A stretch of 64,000 nucleotides of DNA from Saccharopolyspora kobensis (GCF_900108315.1 NZ_FNVB01000010.1:342009-406008), one strand, 5' to 3'; counted from the stretch's first letter, positions 34,471 to 43,372 are shown. A program made the numbers and translations. The notes: a model not told the origin generated them from the letters alone.

Positions 34471-35856
34471 GTGACGGTTGGATGGTCCCCTGCTGATCTG
34501 GGCTTGGCTCGGGGACGGCCGGACAGCCGCGGGTTGGCCGAGGCGCTGCGCACCGCGATCCGCGACGGGCTGCTCCCCGCGGGTTCCCGGGTGCCGTCGA
34601 CACGGGTGCTCGCGCAGGAGCTCGGCGTCGCGCGCGGCACCGTGACCCGGGCCTACGACCAGCTGATCGCCGAGGGCTTCCTGCTGTCCCGGCAGGGCGC
34701 TCCGACCACGGTGGCCGAGCGGCTCGCCGAGCCCGACCCGGTCGATCCCCCGCCGGACCCGGCGCCGGCCGCCGCGCGCTGGGACTTCCGCCCCGGGCGG
34801 CCGGACCTCAGCGCCTTCCCGCGCCGGGACTGGCTGGCCGCGAGCCGGCGGGCCATGCGGGACATCCCCGCCGACGACCTCGACTACGGCGATCCGCAGG
34901 GGCACCCGCTGCTGCGCGAAGCGCTCGCCGACTACCTCGCGCGGGTTCGCGCGGTGGCCACCGCGCCGGAGCGGATCATCGTCTGCAACGGCTACACGCA
35001 GGCGTTGTCACTGCTCAGCAAGGCCCTTCACGACCAGGGCGTGGGCTCGATCGACTTCGAGGACCCGTCCGCGCCGCAGCTGCGGACCATCCCCGCCAGC
35101 CTCGGCATGGCCGTGCGCGGCGTGCCCGTCGACGATGACGGCATCGACGTCGCGCAGGTGCGCAGCGGGGCCGTGGTGGTCACCCCGGCGCACCAGTTCC
35201 CGCTCGGCGTCGCGCTGAGCTCCGCGCGGCGGATGGCGCTGGTGCAGCGGGCCAAGGACGAGGACCTGCTGGTCGTCGAGGACGACTACGACGGCGAGTT
35301 CCGGTTCGACCGGCAGCCCATCGGCTCGTTGCAGGGCATGGCGCCGAACCACGTCGCCTACGCGGGAACGGCCAGCAAGACGCTCGCCCCGGCGCTGCGG
35401 CTGGCGTGGCTGGCGCTGCCTCCGCAGCTGGTCGGCCCGGTCCGCCGGTTGAAGATCCACAGCGGCCTGCACGCGCCGCTGTTCGAACAGCTGGCCATGG
35501 CGGAGCTGATCCGCTCGGGCGCATACGATCAGCACGTCCGCCGATCGCGCGCGGCGTACCGGAAGCGGCTGGAGCTGCTCACCGCCGCGCTGGACGACCT
35601 GCGCGCGAACCACCGGCCGCACCCGGCCGGGATCTCGGCCGGACTGCACGTCACCTTGCAGCTCGACCCGGAGGGACCGACGGAGCGAGAAGTCCTGACC
35701 CGGGCGCGGGAGCACTCGGTGGAACTTGAGGCACTCGGGCCGCACTGGGTGCGCGCGGGAGACCACCCACCCGGCGTGGTGGTCGGTTACGCCGCTCCGG
35801 CGGAGCACGCCTTCCGCCCCGCGCTGCAAGCACTGGTCGCCGTCCTGCAGCGGTGA
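34471..35856 (+). CDS. MocR/PdxR-type GntR-aminotransferase regulator
   Basis: The 461-residue protein has an N-terminal GntR winged helix (about 20-85, PAGSRVPSTRVLAQELGVAR). A fold-type I aminotransferase domain follows, with the PLP lysine in YAGTASKTLAPALRLAW and EDDYDGEFRFD upstream of it. MocR regulators sense PLP or amino compounds, often activating pdxST. No pyridoxal genes are nearby, so the target is unknown. The GTG at 34471 lies 8 bases after TAGGGT, suggesting a leaderless transcript. It is divergent from the toxin operon and could influence it. Confidence 0.9.
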   Translation: MTVGWSPADLGLARGRPDSRGLAEALRTAIRDGLLPAGSRVPSTRVLAQELGVARGTVTRAYDQLIAEGFLLSRQGAPTTVAERLAEPDPVDPPPDPAPAAARWDFRPGRPDLSAFPRRDWLAASRRAMRDIPADDLDYGDPQGHPLLREALADYLARVRAVATAPERIIVCNGYTQALSLLSKALHDQGVGSIDFEDPSAPQLRTIPASLGMAVRGVPVDDDGIDVAQVRSGAVVVTPAHQFPLGVALSSARRMALVQRAKDEDLLVVEDDYDGEFRFDRQPIGSLQGMAPNHVAYAGTASKTLAPALRLAWLALPPQLVGPVRRLKIHSGLHAPLFEQLAMAELIRSGAYDQHVRRSRAAYRKRLELLTAALDDLRANHRPHPAGISAGLHVTLQLDPEGPTEREVLTRAREHSVELEALGPHWVRAGDHPPGVVVGYAAPAEHAFRPALQALVAVLQR

Positions 35857-35949
35857 CCCGATCGGGCGGACGCCCGGTATGTCCACAGCACACCAGGGGA
35901 ACACCTGTTCTATTCTGGTCTTCCCCGCAGCGAGACACAGGAGACACAG

Positions 35950-36405
35950 TTGACCGAGGAACAGTCGAGCACCGAGAACGCCGCGACCCAGCCCGAGTCG
36001 GCGCCGTCCCCGGTCGAGCCGACCGCGGACGCCCCGGCCCCGACCCCGGCCCCGGCCACGCCGCAGCCGGAGGCGGCACCGGCCGAGGAGGCCCCCAAGA
36101 AGCCGCGGGCCCGCAAGCAGAGCACCGCGAAGAAGACCCGCACCGTCGAGCTCACGCTGACGGTCACCGGCACCGCCGACGGTGAGTGGCAGGCCGACCT
36201 GATGCACGCCGGCAAGCGCGTCGTGCAGAGCCTGCCGGTCGCCGCCGCCGCGGTGTCCAAGGCCGCCGCCGAGCTGCACCAGGACATCTCGGACACCATC
36301 GAGGGCGTGATCAACCAGGCCCGCCAGCAGCACGAGGCCAAGCTCGCCGAGCTGGAGGCCGAGGTCGAGCGGGTCCGCAAGGCCCTCGCCGAGCTCGAGA
36401 GCTGA
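35950..36405 (+). CDS. Small protein with disordered N-terminus and coiled-coil C-terminus (possibly DUF6319)
   Basis: The 151-residue protein starts at TTG 35950, with AGGAGA upstream. Residues 1-65 are Ala/Pro/Glu-rich then Lys/Arg-rich (KKPRARKQSTAKKTRTV). A beta-like segment follows (VELTLTVTGTADGEWQADL), then helices with a heptad pattern (EAKLAELEAEVERVRKAL). It resembles an actinobacterial family I believe is DUF6319, of unknown function; that name is tentative. A strong terminator follows. Confidence 0.65.
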   Translation: MTEEQSSTENAATQPESAPSPVEPTADAPAPTPAPATPQPEAAPAEEAPKKPRARKQSTAKKTRTVELTLTVTGTADGEWQADLMHAGKRVVQSLPVAAAAVSKAAAELHQDISDTIEGVINQARQQHEAKLAELEAEVERVRKALAELES

Positions 36406-36418
36406 TCAGCTGACAGCC

Positions 36419-36457
36419 GGGTGCGCCGTGTCGGCCCCTCGACGACACGGCGCACCC
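36419..36457 (+). terminator. Terminator after the 35950-36405 gene
   Basis: A perfect 14-bp stem GGGTGCGCCGTGTC (36419-36432) with its complement (36444-36457) and an 11-nt loop, 13 bases after the stop. It ends the short plus-strand transcript before the second T7SS cassette. Confidence 0.8.
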
Positions 36458-36797
36458 GCGCCGCAGCCTGCCTCGGCCGGCCGGAACCGACCGCCGCCAC
36501 CGTAACCCGCAGCAGAGCGCGATCGACAACCCGAAGCGCCCCACGACCCCGACGTCCTGCGAAAACTCGCTCCGAGCGCGACCGCCCGATCACCACGGGT
36601 AGCGGCGCCGCCGAATCTCGCGGCCGCCTTCCGCCGGACCGCCTCCCCGCCCCAGGAATCGCCCTTCGCGGCCACCGCCGGCGTCCGAACGTGCGAAATG
36701 AGTCAATTTTCATCTTTCTGCCCGAAACGGACCACGCGCCGAAGGCAGATGCACCAGGATTGCCGCGAAAGCCGCAAAGGAGACATTGGAGGCGTAG
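36458..36797 (+). other. Gene-free upstream region of the second YbaB-EspC cassette
   Basis: No supported gene lies here. The only AT-rich patch is around 36695-36725 (GAGTCAATTTTCATCTTTC), the likeliest promoter area, but no convincing -35/-10 pair is visible. GGAGG lies 6 bases before the ATG at 36798. Confidence 0.4.
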
Positions 36798-37241
36798 ATG
36801 GTCGCGGATCTGGACGGTCTGCAACGCAAGCTGGAGGCGTTGAAGGAAGCCGGACGCCGGGCCGAGGAGCAGCTGGGCGACTTCGGCCGGATGCAGGAGC
36901 GGATCAGCGAACTGCAGGTCAGCAGCACCGCCCCCGACCGCTCGGTCACCGTGATCGCGAACGCGGGCGGCGTGCTCGACATCCAGTTCACCCAGGACGC
37001 GATGCGCAAGTCGCCCGGCGAGCTGTCCAGCGCCGTCATGAGCACGCTCCGGCAGGCGGTCGCCGAAGCGGCCCGCCGCCAGGCCGACATCGTGCAGGAG
37101 TACGTGCCGGACAGCGACGTCCGCGAGCAGGTGCTCCGCACCCAGGAGCAGCTGTTCAACCGCGACGCGGACCGGCCGCGGTCCGCGGCACCGGTCGATG
37201 ACGAGGACTACCCGGACTCGTTCCTCGACGGCGGGCGGTGA
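36798..37241 (+). CDS. YbaB/EbfC-family protein (second T7SS cassette)
   Basis: The 147-residue protein (MVADLDGLQRKLEALKEAGR) has a YbaB-like core with VTVIANAGGVLDIQFTQDAM and a short acidic tail (DDEDYPDSFLDGGR) similar to the tail of the protein at 33694-34278. The ATG at 36798 follows GGAGG. It opens a three-gene operon with an EspC-like protein (3-base gap) and a WXG-type substrate. Confidence 0.78.
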   Translation: MVADLDGLQRKLEALKEAGRRAEEQLGDFGRMQERISELQVSSTAPDRSVTVIANAGGVLDIQFTQDAMRKSPGELSSAVMSTLRQAVAEAARRQADIVQEYVPDSDVREQVLRTQEQLFNRDADRPRSAAPVDDEDYPDSFLDGGR

Positions 37242-37244
37242 CCG

Positions 37245-37571
37245 GTGCCCGGATACAGAGCACGACCGGACGCGATCACCAGCTGCGGCGACAACGTCGG
37301 CGCGCTGTCCGGCGACGCGAAGTCCATCAAGGACAAGGCGACCGCGGCGGAGGTTCCGCAGATCTCCTGGGGCCTGCTCGGCAGCGCCACCACCTACAGC
37401 GCTTACACCGAGCTCCTGAGCAAGTTCCAGCAGCACCTCGACGAGATGGCCGAGGGCCTGACCCGAGCGGGCGAGGACATCAGCGCGTGCGGCCGGGACT
37501 ACCGGAACACCGACCGCGAACTGGCCGAGAGCCTGAACCGGATCAGCGTCGACGCCGGGGGTGACCGCTGA
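37245..37571 (+). CDS. EspC-like type VII secretion target protein (second cassette)
   Basis: The 108-residue protein (MPGYRARPDAITSCGDNVGA ... LAESLNRISVDAGGDR) is predicted fully helical and fits the EspC/WXG100-like secretion-target family, including the SWGLLGSATTY turn and a final helix. It starts at GTG 37245, 3 bases after the YbaB stop, and its TGA shares one base with the next ATG. Confidence 0.72.
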   Translation: MPGYRARPDAITSCGDNVGALSGDAKSIKDKATAAEVPQISWGLLGSATTYSAYTELLSKFQQHLDEMAEGLTRAGEDISACGRDYRNTDRELAESLNRISVDAGGDR

Positions 37572-38785
37572 TGCCCACCAACCTCGAAGCCGCGATGGAC
37601 AACAGCGCGATCAACATGTCGGCCGGGCCGGTCGACTTCTCGGCGTTCGGCAAGCTGCCCTTCGTCAAGGACCTCATCGGCCCCGGTGACGATGCCGGGC
37701 AGGGCGAGGTCGAAGCGGTGCGGGTCGACGTGGCGAGCTTCCTCGGCAGCGCCACCAGCTTCGCGCTGGACCCGATGAGCTTCCTCATCGGCACCGGCGT
37801 CGAGTTCGTCATCGACTTCGTGGCGCCGGTGCGGGATGCGATCCAGCTGGTCACCGGCGACAGCGAAGCGCTCGCCGCCGGTGCGGAGGCCTTCAGCGGG
37901 ATCAAGGGCGAACTCGACGCCCTGGCCACCGCGCTGACCGAGACGCTGGACGGCGAACTGGCCGGCTGGGACGGCGAAGCCGCCGACGCGCTGCGCACCA
38001 AGATGGCCGACTTCATCGAAGGCGTGCAGGCCACCGGCGGTCAGGCCAACAACATCTCGCAGCTGCTGCAGATGAGCGGCACCATGATGGAAGCGGCCGA
38101 AGGCGTCATCAAGGGCATCCTCGCCGACTTCCTGACCTGGGCGATCACCACCTGGATCACGGCGACGGCTTCGGCGGGCCCGACCCTCGGCGGTTCCATC
38201 GCCGCCGCCACGGCGGTGACCACCGCGCAGGCGGGCATCACCTGCGCCAGGGCCGCGCAGCAGATCCAGCGGATCACCCGGATCATCGGCCAGATCATGA
38301 ACGCCATCACGGCGATCAAGGCGATCCTGGACACGATCCGCATCATCGAGAGCGTCAACCAGATCACCGACCCCGGGTCCGGCGGTGACGGCGGCGAGAG
38401 CGTCGCCGATGACGGCAGCCGAGCACTGGGCCAGCAGACGAAGGACACCGCCACCGAGCGCAAGCTCGTCGACCAGTTCGGCAAGGGCATGAAGGAGCAG
38501 GCCGAGGCTCGCGGGTACACCGTCGACGGCGACGACAACATCTGGACGACGGGCGAGGACGGCACCCAGACGTTCGTCAACAGCCAGGGCCACACGGACA
38601 TCACCCGGGAGACTCCCGAAGCGGCCCCGCCGAAGTACACGATGAAGGACCTGGGCATGTCCGCGTTCAACCGGACCGCAGCAGGTCTCGGCTCGGCCGC
38701 CGACCAGTTGGAGAAGCAGGCCGAGGAGGGCGGCTTCAGCGACGTCCCGGCGGACGAGACGATCAGCGGGAACCTGAACTGGTGA
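37571..38785 (+). CDS. WXG-type T7SS substrate without a recognisable toxin domain
   Basis: The 404-residue protein has a helical export region like the N-terminus of the giant toxin: GELAGWDGEAADALRTKMAD carries the WXG motif, and long hydrophobic helices follow (FLTWAITTWITATASAGPTL, IIGQIMNAITAIKAILDTI). The C-terminal third is short, hydrophilic and without known toxin motifs (DGDDNIWTTGEDGTQTFVN). It could be a truncated toxin, a delivery scaffold or an effector of unknown type. A bidirectional terminator follows. Confidence 0.7.
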   Translation: MPTNLEAAMDNSAINMSAGPVDFSAFGKLPFVKDLIGPGDDAGQGEVEAVRVDVASFLGSATSFALDPMSFLIGTGVEFVIDFVAPVRDAIQLVTGDSEALAAGAEAFSGIKGELDALATALTETLDGELAGWDGEAADALRTKMADFIEGVQATGGQANNISQLLQMSGTMMEAAEGVIKGILADFLTWAITTWITATASAGPTLGGSIAAATAVTTAQAGITCARAAQQIQRITRIIGQIMNAITAIKAILDTIRIIESVNQITDPGSGGDGGESVADDGSRALGQQTKDTATERKLVDQFGKGMKEQAEARGYTVDGDDNIWTTGEDGTQTFVNSQGHTDITRETPEAAPPKYTMKDLGMSAFNRTAAGLGSAADQLEKQAEEGGFSDVPADETISGNLNW

Positions 38786-38791
38786 CCCGCT

Positions 38792-38825
38792 GCGCGGCGC
38801 CTTCCTGCGGTGGAAGGCGCCGCGC
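38792..38825. terminator. Bidirectional terminator between convergent genes
   Basis: A perfect 14-bp stem GCGCGGCGCCTTCC (38792-38805) with its complement (38812-38825) and a 6-nt loop lies between the stop codons of the T7SS substrate (plus) and the membrane protein (minus), so it can serve both. Confidence 0.85.
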
Positions 38826-38828
38826 GGG

Positions 38829-40031
38829 TCAACCGGCGGGAATCCGGAGCTGCGCCAACGGAACGTGCTGCTGGTCGGCCTTCGCGCCCGCCGGATCCCG
38901 GTAGGCCGCAGCCGGAATCCAGCTCGCGATCTCATCGGCGACCGCGAGCAGTTCGTCCACGACCGCGACGTCGACCAACCCGCCGCTGCACCACACCGCG
39001 AGCTTGCGCCCCGACAGCCGGAAGAACACCGGTCCGCAGCGGTTGCCCTTCAACCAGGTCGCCCGCTGCGGCGTCAGGATCGCGTGCGCGTACCCGGGAT
39101 CAGCGTCGAACAGGCAGTAGTCGCCGACGTGGCCGCCCGATTCGGGGAGCGCGACGGCCGGGCCCTCGGTCGGCACCTGGCCGACAGCGCGCCCCTGGAA
39201 GGGGCGGTGCGAGCGGTTCCAGAACAACAGGCCTTCGACATCGCCCAGCACCTCCCGCTCGGCCCCCACCAGCAGCTCGGGCACCGGCCCCGGCAGCTCG
39301 ACGACGACGATGCTGCTCGTCGACCTCCGCTCCACCGTCTTGCTGGGCTGCAGCTGCCGATCGATCCCGGGCGAGTAGTACGACGGCCCGGTGGACACCG
39401 AGCGCAGGCGCCGGAAGTCGATCTGCAGGGCCATCGCCGGAGCTCCCCGGTGAACACCGCGCATCAGCACCGGGACGTCCTTGCGGCGGTACTCGTGGAA
39501 GGGCTGTCCTCGGAGCTGGTTCAGCACGCTCCGCGGCACGTTCCAGGCAACCTGCCAACCGCGCTGCTGCGCCCACCGAGCCAAGGCGCCCTGCACCGGC
39601 TGCGGGCTCCACGGCGCACCTTCGCACCAGACCCGCACCGGCCTCGACCGCACGAGCAGCGCGCACAGGAGCAGCAGCACGCCGGTGCCCAACCCCAGCA
39701 GGAACGCCGCCGTGACACCACTTCCGGCGGCCATGCTGACGAACGCGGCGAGCAGCACCACGAAGCCGAGGAACACCTCGACGCCGAACAGTGCGCTGCG
39801 CGCGCCCTTCTTGCCCAGCCACACCCCGATCAGCAGGCCGGCGCTGACGAGCCCGCCGACAGCGACCAGCAGCGCACGCGTCGCCGTCACCGAGCCGTGC
39901 GAACTCGCCCCGGGCCCGAGCACCCAGACCACCGCGAGCACCGCGGCCACGCCGAGCACAGCCGTGATGCCCAGCAACAACGCCGTCGGCGGATGCGCCG
40001 GACGCACCATCTCGCCCTGTTGGTTCACCAC
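38829..40031 (-). CDS. Conserved membrane protein of unknown function
   Basis: The 400-residue protein has four transmembrane helices in its first 130 residues (around ALLLGITAVLGVAAVLAVVW, LVAVGGLVSAGLLIGVWLG, FLGFVVLLAAFVSMA and LGLGTGVLLLLCALL). A soluble domain follows, with RGVHRGAPAMALQIDFRR and HAILTPQRATWLKGNRCGP. No enzymatic motif is recognised. I chose GTG 40031, with GGGGA 6 bases upstream; TTG 40037 and ATG 40010 are alternatives. It is divergent from the SMI1-type gene. Confidence 0.6.
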   Translation of the reverse strand: MVNQQGEMVRPAHPPTALLLGITAVLGVAAVLAVVWVLGPGASSHGSVTATRALLVAVGGLVSAGLLIGVWLGKKGARSALFGVEVFLGFVVLLAAFVSMAAGSGVTAAFLLGLGTGVLLLLCALLVRSRPVRVWCEGAPWSPQPVQGALARWAQQRGWQVAWNVPRSVLNQLRGQPFHEYRRKDVPVLMRGVHRGAPAMALQIDFRRLRSVSTGPSYYSPGIDRQLQPSKTVERRSTSSIVVVELPGPVPELLVGAEREVLGDVEGLLFWNRSHRPFQGRAVGQVPTEGPAVALPESGGHVGDYCLFDADPGYAHAILTPQRATWLKGNRCGPVFFRLSGRKLAVWCSGGLVDVAVVDELLAVADEIASWIPAAAYRDPAGAKADQQHVPLAQLRIPAG

Positions 40032-40163
40032 GGCCAATCCCCATCGACGCGGTCATTACTGCCGCCGCACACCGTAACGGGCAAAAGCCCCGATCGACAC
40101 CAAAACCACCCACCTCACACCGATGCGCCGAACAGCGTCGGAGGTGACCACTAGTTTCCGATC

Positions 40164-41417
40164 ATGACCGCACTTCCCACTGCGAGCGAACCGACGCTCT
40201 ACGAGATCGACGACGAATTCCTCGTGCCCGACAGGGGCGACGAGCAGGAGGGGCCCGCGAACGCGGTGCCCGCCGGTGATCCGGACGAGGCGGTGCGCCT
40301 CTTCCACGAGTACCGGCGGCGGGTGGCGGAGATACTCGGTTTCGAGGAAGAACTTCCCGAGCCCGCGACCGAAGAGGACCTCGACGCCGCGGAAGAGCGC
40401 CTGGGCTTCGCGCTCCCGCCCGACCTCCGCGCGCTCTACGGCGTCGCCGACGGCGACGGCGACGACGTCATCAACTCCGTGTTCGACGGGCACCCGTGGC
40501 ACCCGCTGGACGAGCTCGGCGACGAGGAGGAGGACTGGCTGCTCGTCCTGGACTGGGAGTACGAGCCGCAGCGCCGCGTGGTCTTCGACTCCGAGCCCTC
40601 GAACGCCGTCCGGCGATCGGTGCTGCGACCGGGCTGGATCCCGTTCGCCGACGACACCGGCGGCAACTGGCTCGCCGTGGACATGGACCCGGGCCCCGAG
40701 GGGCGCCCGGGGCAGGTCATCGCGATCGGCGTCGACTACTCGGACGGGCCGCTGCACGTCGCCGACTCCGTGACCACGTTGCTGCGCCGCCAGGTGGAGG
40801 CGCTGGAACGCGGCGACTACCGCGTGCACGACAAGAGCATCTGGATCGACGCCGACCTGCCGAACGGTCTTGCGGTCGACCGCGAGCGCAGCTGGTACAC
40901 CGACGCCGCTTCGGTCGGCGCCGAAACGGGGCAGGCGCGCCCCCGGGTGCAGAAGGTCAGGGTGTCCGACGTCGCCGACCTCGCCTTCCTCGCCGCGATC
41001 CCCAACGTGCGTTCGCTGTCGCTGTCGGGCGGCGGCCCGCTCGACCTGAGCCCGCTGCGCGACCGCCCGGTCGAGTACCTCGAACTCGAGCTGGGCGCCG
41101 CCGACCTCGCCGGGCTGGCCGGTCATCCGGAACTCCGCTCGCTGTCGGTGTCGGCCGCGCAGCCGGTCGACCTGGCCCCGCTGCGCGCAGTCCCCCGCCT
41201 CTGGGCGCTGGACATCGCGGACGCCTCCATCGCGGACCTCACCGCGGTGACCGAGCTCGAAGGCCTGCGCTTCCTGGAACTGACCCGCGAGCAGTGGCTG
41301 GAGCTGCGCGACGACCTGCCGCCCCTGGCGGTCGTCGGCATCCACCCCCACCGCCCCGAACGGGAATGGCCCCTGGGCACCCGCTGGAACGCGGAATCGG
41401 GAGAACCTCCGCGCTAG
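40164..41417 (+). CDS. SMI1/KNR4 (SUKH) domain protein with leucine-rich C-terminus
   Basis: The 417-residue protein has a SUKH domain at about 45-200 (ATEEDLDAAEERLGFALPPD then LRALYGVADG; later FADDTGGNWLAVDMDP). SUKH proteins are the commonest immunity proteins of polymorphic toxins. The C-terminal 140 residues form short leucine-rich repeats (VRSLSLSGGGPLDLSPLRD, ELRSLSVSAAQPVDLAPLR). The ATG at 40164 lies 6 bases after TAGTTT and has no Shine-Dalgarno box, so translation may be leaderless. Its position near the T7SS genes suggests immunity, but the cognate toxin is not identified. Confidence 0.8.
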   Translation: MTALPTASEPTLYEIDDEFLVPDRGDEQEGPANAVPAGDPDEAVRLFHEYRRRVAEILGFEEELPEPATEEDLDAAEERLGFALPPDLRALYGVADGDGDDVINSVFDGHPWHPLDELGDEEEDWLLVLDWEYEPQRRVVFDSEPSNAVRRSVLRPGWIPFADDTGGNWLAVDMDPGPEGRPGQVIAIGVDYSDGPLHVADSVTTLLRRQVEALERGDYRVHDKSIWIDADLPNGLAVDRERSWYTDAASVGAETGQARPRVQKVRVSDVADLAFLAAIPNVRSLSLSGGGPLDLSPLRDRPVEYLELELGAADLAGLAGHPELRSLSVSAAQPVDLAPLRAVPRLWALDIADASIADLTAVTELEGLRFLELTREQWLELRDDLPPLAVVGIHPHRPEREWPLGTRWNAESGEPPR

Positions 41418-41481
41418 CGGCATCTCCGGATGCTTCCCGCCACGCCCGCCACCGCGACGTGACGGCACGGTGCGCGACCGC

Positions 41482-42714
41482 TCAGCGGGGCGCTGTGGTC
41501 TTGAGGAAGTTCTGGATGTGGTCGGCCGCCGCCGGGGCTCCTCCTGCATCGCCGAGGGTGGCGCCCAGTCGTCGGGCTGCGGCTCGGTGCGTCGCGTCCG
41601 TCAGGGCTCGGCGGACCGCTGCGCGCAGTTCTTCCGGTGGGACCGGGCGGTCGGAGAGGCTCTGGCGGAGGACGGTGGCCGCTCCTCGGTCGGCGATGGC
41701 CTTGCCGATGAGGAGTTGTTCCGCCTGCTGGGGGACGACGACGAGCGGGACTCCGCACGCGAGTCCTTCCAGGGCGCTGTTCATCCCGCCGTGCGTGACG
41801 AAGGCCGCCGTCCTCCGGAGCACCTCCAGCTGCGGCACCGACGGGCGGAGCAGGGTGTTCTCCGGCGGCTCGCCCAGCAGGGCCGGGTCGGAGCGGGTTC
41901 CCGTCGCGAGCAGGGCGCGGATCGGCAGGTCGCCCAGCGCCTCGAAGCAGGTGCGGAAGAAGGCTTCGGTGCCGGTGTGGAGCGTGCCCAGCGACACCAG
42001 GACCAGCGGGCCGGGGCCGTCCAGGAACCTCGCCAGTTCGGGGTCGAGGCGCTGGCCTGCCGCGGAGATCGTGGGCCCGACGAAGTGGCAGGTCTCGTCG
42101 ATGCTCGGGCTGGGCGGCTGCATCCACTCCGGGACCGGGAAGATCGTCAGGTCGCCGCGCATCGGCAGGCCGCCCGACGGGTAGGTCTCCTTGCCGAACC
42201 GCCGCTGCACCCGCCGCCGCGTCGCGATCGGACCGGTGACGTTCGGGATGACCTCGCGGAGCATGCGGCTCCACTCCCGGAAGGTCATGCCGGGCAGCTC
42301 CTTGGTTCCGATCAGGACCGTGGTCATCAGCGAGATCATCGGCAGCCCCAGCTTCGCCGCCGCCATCCGGCCCCAGAGCGCGTTGGAGTCGAACAAGACC
42401 GCATCGGGCCGCTCGGCCTCGAACTCGGCGAGCAGGAACGGGACGAACTCCTCGGCGGCCTTCAGCACCTCGCCCGCCACCCGGACCGGGCCGCCGAGCC
42501 GGGTGGCCTCCGCGATGGTCGCCGAGCCGAACACGCCGCGCGGGTACTCGCGGAACTCGCAGCCCGCCGCCTCGACCGGTTCCCGGAACTCGCCGCCGGT
42601 GTAGTACGTGATCCCGATGCCCCTGCTGGTCAGCTCGCGAACGATCGGCAGGCTCGGGTTGAGGTGGCCGTGAGCCGGCATGCCGGCCAGGGCTATCCGG
42701 GGGTTGTCATTCAT
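41482..42714 (-). CDS. Macrolide-type (MGT) glycosyltransferase
   Basis: The 410-residue GT1 (GT-B) enzyme has the N-terminal PAHGHLNPSLPIVREL acceptor motif, FVGPTISAAGQ near the hinge, and the nucleotide-sugar signature THGGMNSALEGLACGVPLVV then PQQAEQ. Its length and motifs fit the MGT family that glycosylates macrolides and related hydrophobic compounds, usually for inactivation. The ATG overlaps the upstream tetR stop by 8 bases, so it is co-translated with its probable regulator. The substrate is inferred, not shown. Confidence 0.85.
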   Translation of the reverse strand: MNDNPRIALAGMPAHGHLNPSLPIVRELTSRGIGITYYTGGEFREPVEAAGCEFREYPRGVFGSATIAEATRLGGPVRVAGEVLKAAEEFVPFLLAEFEAERPDAVLFDSNALWGRMAAAKLGLPMISLMTTVLIGTKELPGMTFREWSRMLREVIPNVTGPIATRRRVQRRFGKETYPSGGLPMRGDLTIFPVPEWMQPPSPSIDETCHFVGPTISAAGQRLDPELARFLDGPGPLVLVSLGTLHTGTEAFFRTCFEALGDLPIRALLATGTRSDPALLGEPPENTLLRPSVPQLEVLRRTAAFVTHGGMNSALEGLACGVPLVVVPQQAEQLLIGKAIADRGAATVLRQSLSDRPVPPEELRAAVRRALTDATHRAAARRLGATLGDAGGAPAAADHIQNFLKTTAPR

Positions 42715-43327
42715 CGCCGTGCTCTCCTTCGCTCGCGGGGCGGTAGCCGACCTGCTGGAGGACCTCGGCGAAGTAGGCCCTGATCGCCTCTTCCCCGCTG
42801 TCGTCCGGGGTGACGCTCACGTAGTGCACCGCGGCACCGGCCAGAACCTGTTGCAGCACAACGGGATCCGCGTGCGGCGGCAGCTGGCCCAGCCGCTGGG
42901 CGCGCGCCAGCGCGGCGAGCGCCGCCTCCACGCGGCGTCGGCCGTGCGCTTCGGCGTAGGCGTGCAGCAGCGCCGGGAAGTCGTCCACCGCCGCGTAGAG
43001 GCGGCGGAACAGCTTCCGGTCGCGAGGACGGCTCAGCTGCCCGGCCAGGCCCGCGATCATGCTGTCGAGGTCCGGCCACTCCACCGGCTCGGCGTCGCGG
43101 TACTCCCACTCCACCGCCCGCACCAGCAGGGCGGTCAGGTCCGGGAACCGCCGGTACACCGCATCCCGGGTCACCCCGGCCCGCTGCGCCACCTGCTTGA
43201 TGCTGACCTGGCCGACGCCCTGCTCGACCAGCAGGTCGATCGCCGCGTCGAGGATCGCCTCGTCCACCTCGGCACTCCGCGGCCGCCCGGGAGAACGGGC
43301 GGCAGGCGCTTCGTCGTTCGAGCTCAT
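42707..43327 (-). CDS. TetR-family transcriptional regulator
   Basis: The 206-residue protein has an N-terminal TetR helix-turn-helix (about 20-65, EQGVGQVSIKQVAQRAGVTR then DAVYRRFPDLTALL) and a C-terminal ligand domain of the TetR_C type. A 29-bp perfect-arm inverted repeat lies immediately upstream of its ATG, so it is almost certainly autoregulated. It forms an overlapping operon with the glycosyltransferase and probably induces it on sensing the compound that is glycosylated. Confidence 0.9.
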   Translation of the reverse strand: MSSNDEAPAARSPGRPRSAEVDEAILDAAIDLLVEQGVGQVSIKQVAQRAGVTRDAVYRRFPDLTALLVRAVEWEYRDAEPVEWPDLDSMIAGLAGQLSRPRDRKLFRRLYAAVDDFPALLHAYAEAHGRRRVEAALAALARAQRLGQLPPHADPVVLQQVLAGAAVHYVSVTPDDSGEEAIRAYFAEVLQQVGYRPASEGEHGDE

Positions 43328-43332
43328 ACCAA

Positions 43333-43361
43333 AAACAATACACGACAGACCTGTATTGTTT
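43333..43361 (-). promoter_or_regulatory. TetR operator overlapping a leaderless promoter
   Basis: Perfect 10-bp arms AAACAATACA (43333-43342) and TGTATTGTTT (43352-43361) are separated by 9 bases. On the minus strand TATTGT (43335-43340) sits 7 bases before the tetR ATG, a spacing expected for a -10 box of a leaderless mRNA. TetR binding here would block transcription of the operon. Confidence 0.75.
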
Positions 43362-43372
43362 CGAGCGACGGC

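Noticed and set aside
36478..36797. Short open frames between the coiled-coil gene and the second YbaB gene
   Set aside because: They have no ribosome site, no recognised domain and poor codon bias; the stretch is treated as a promoter region.
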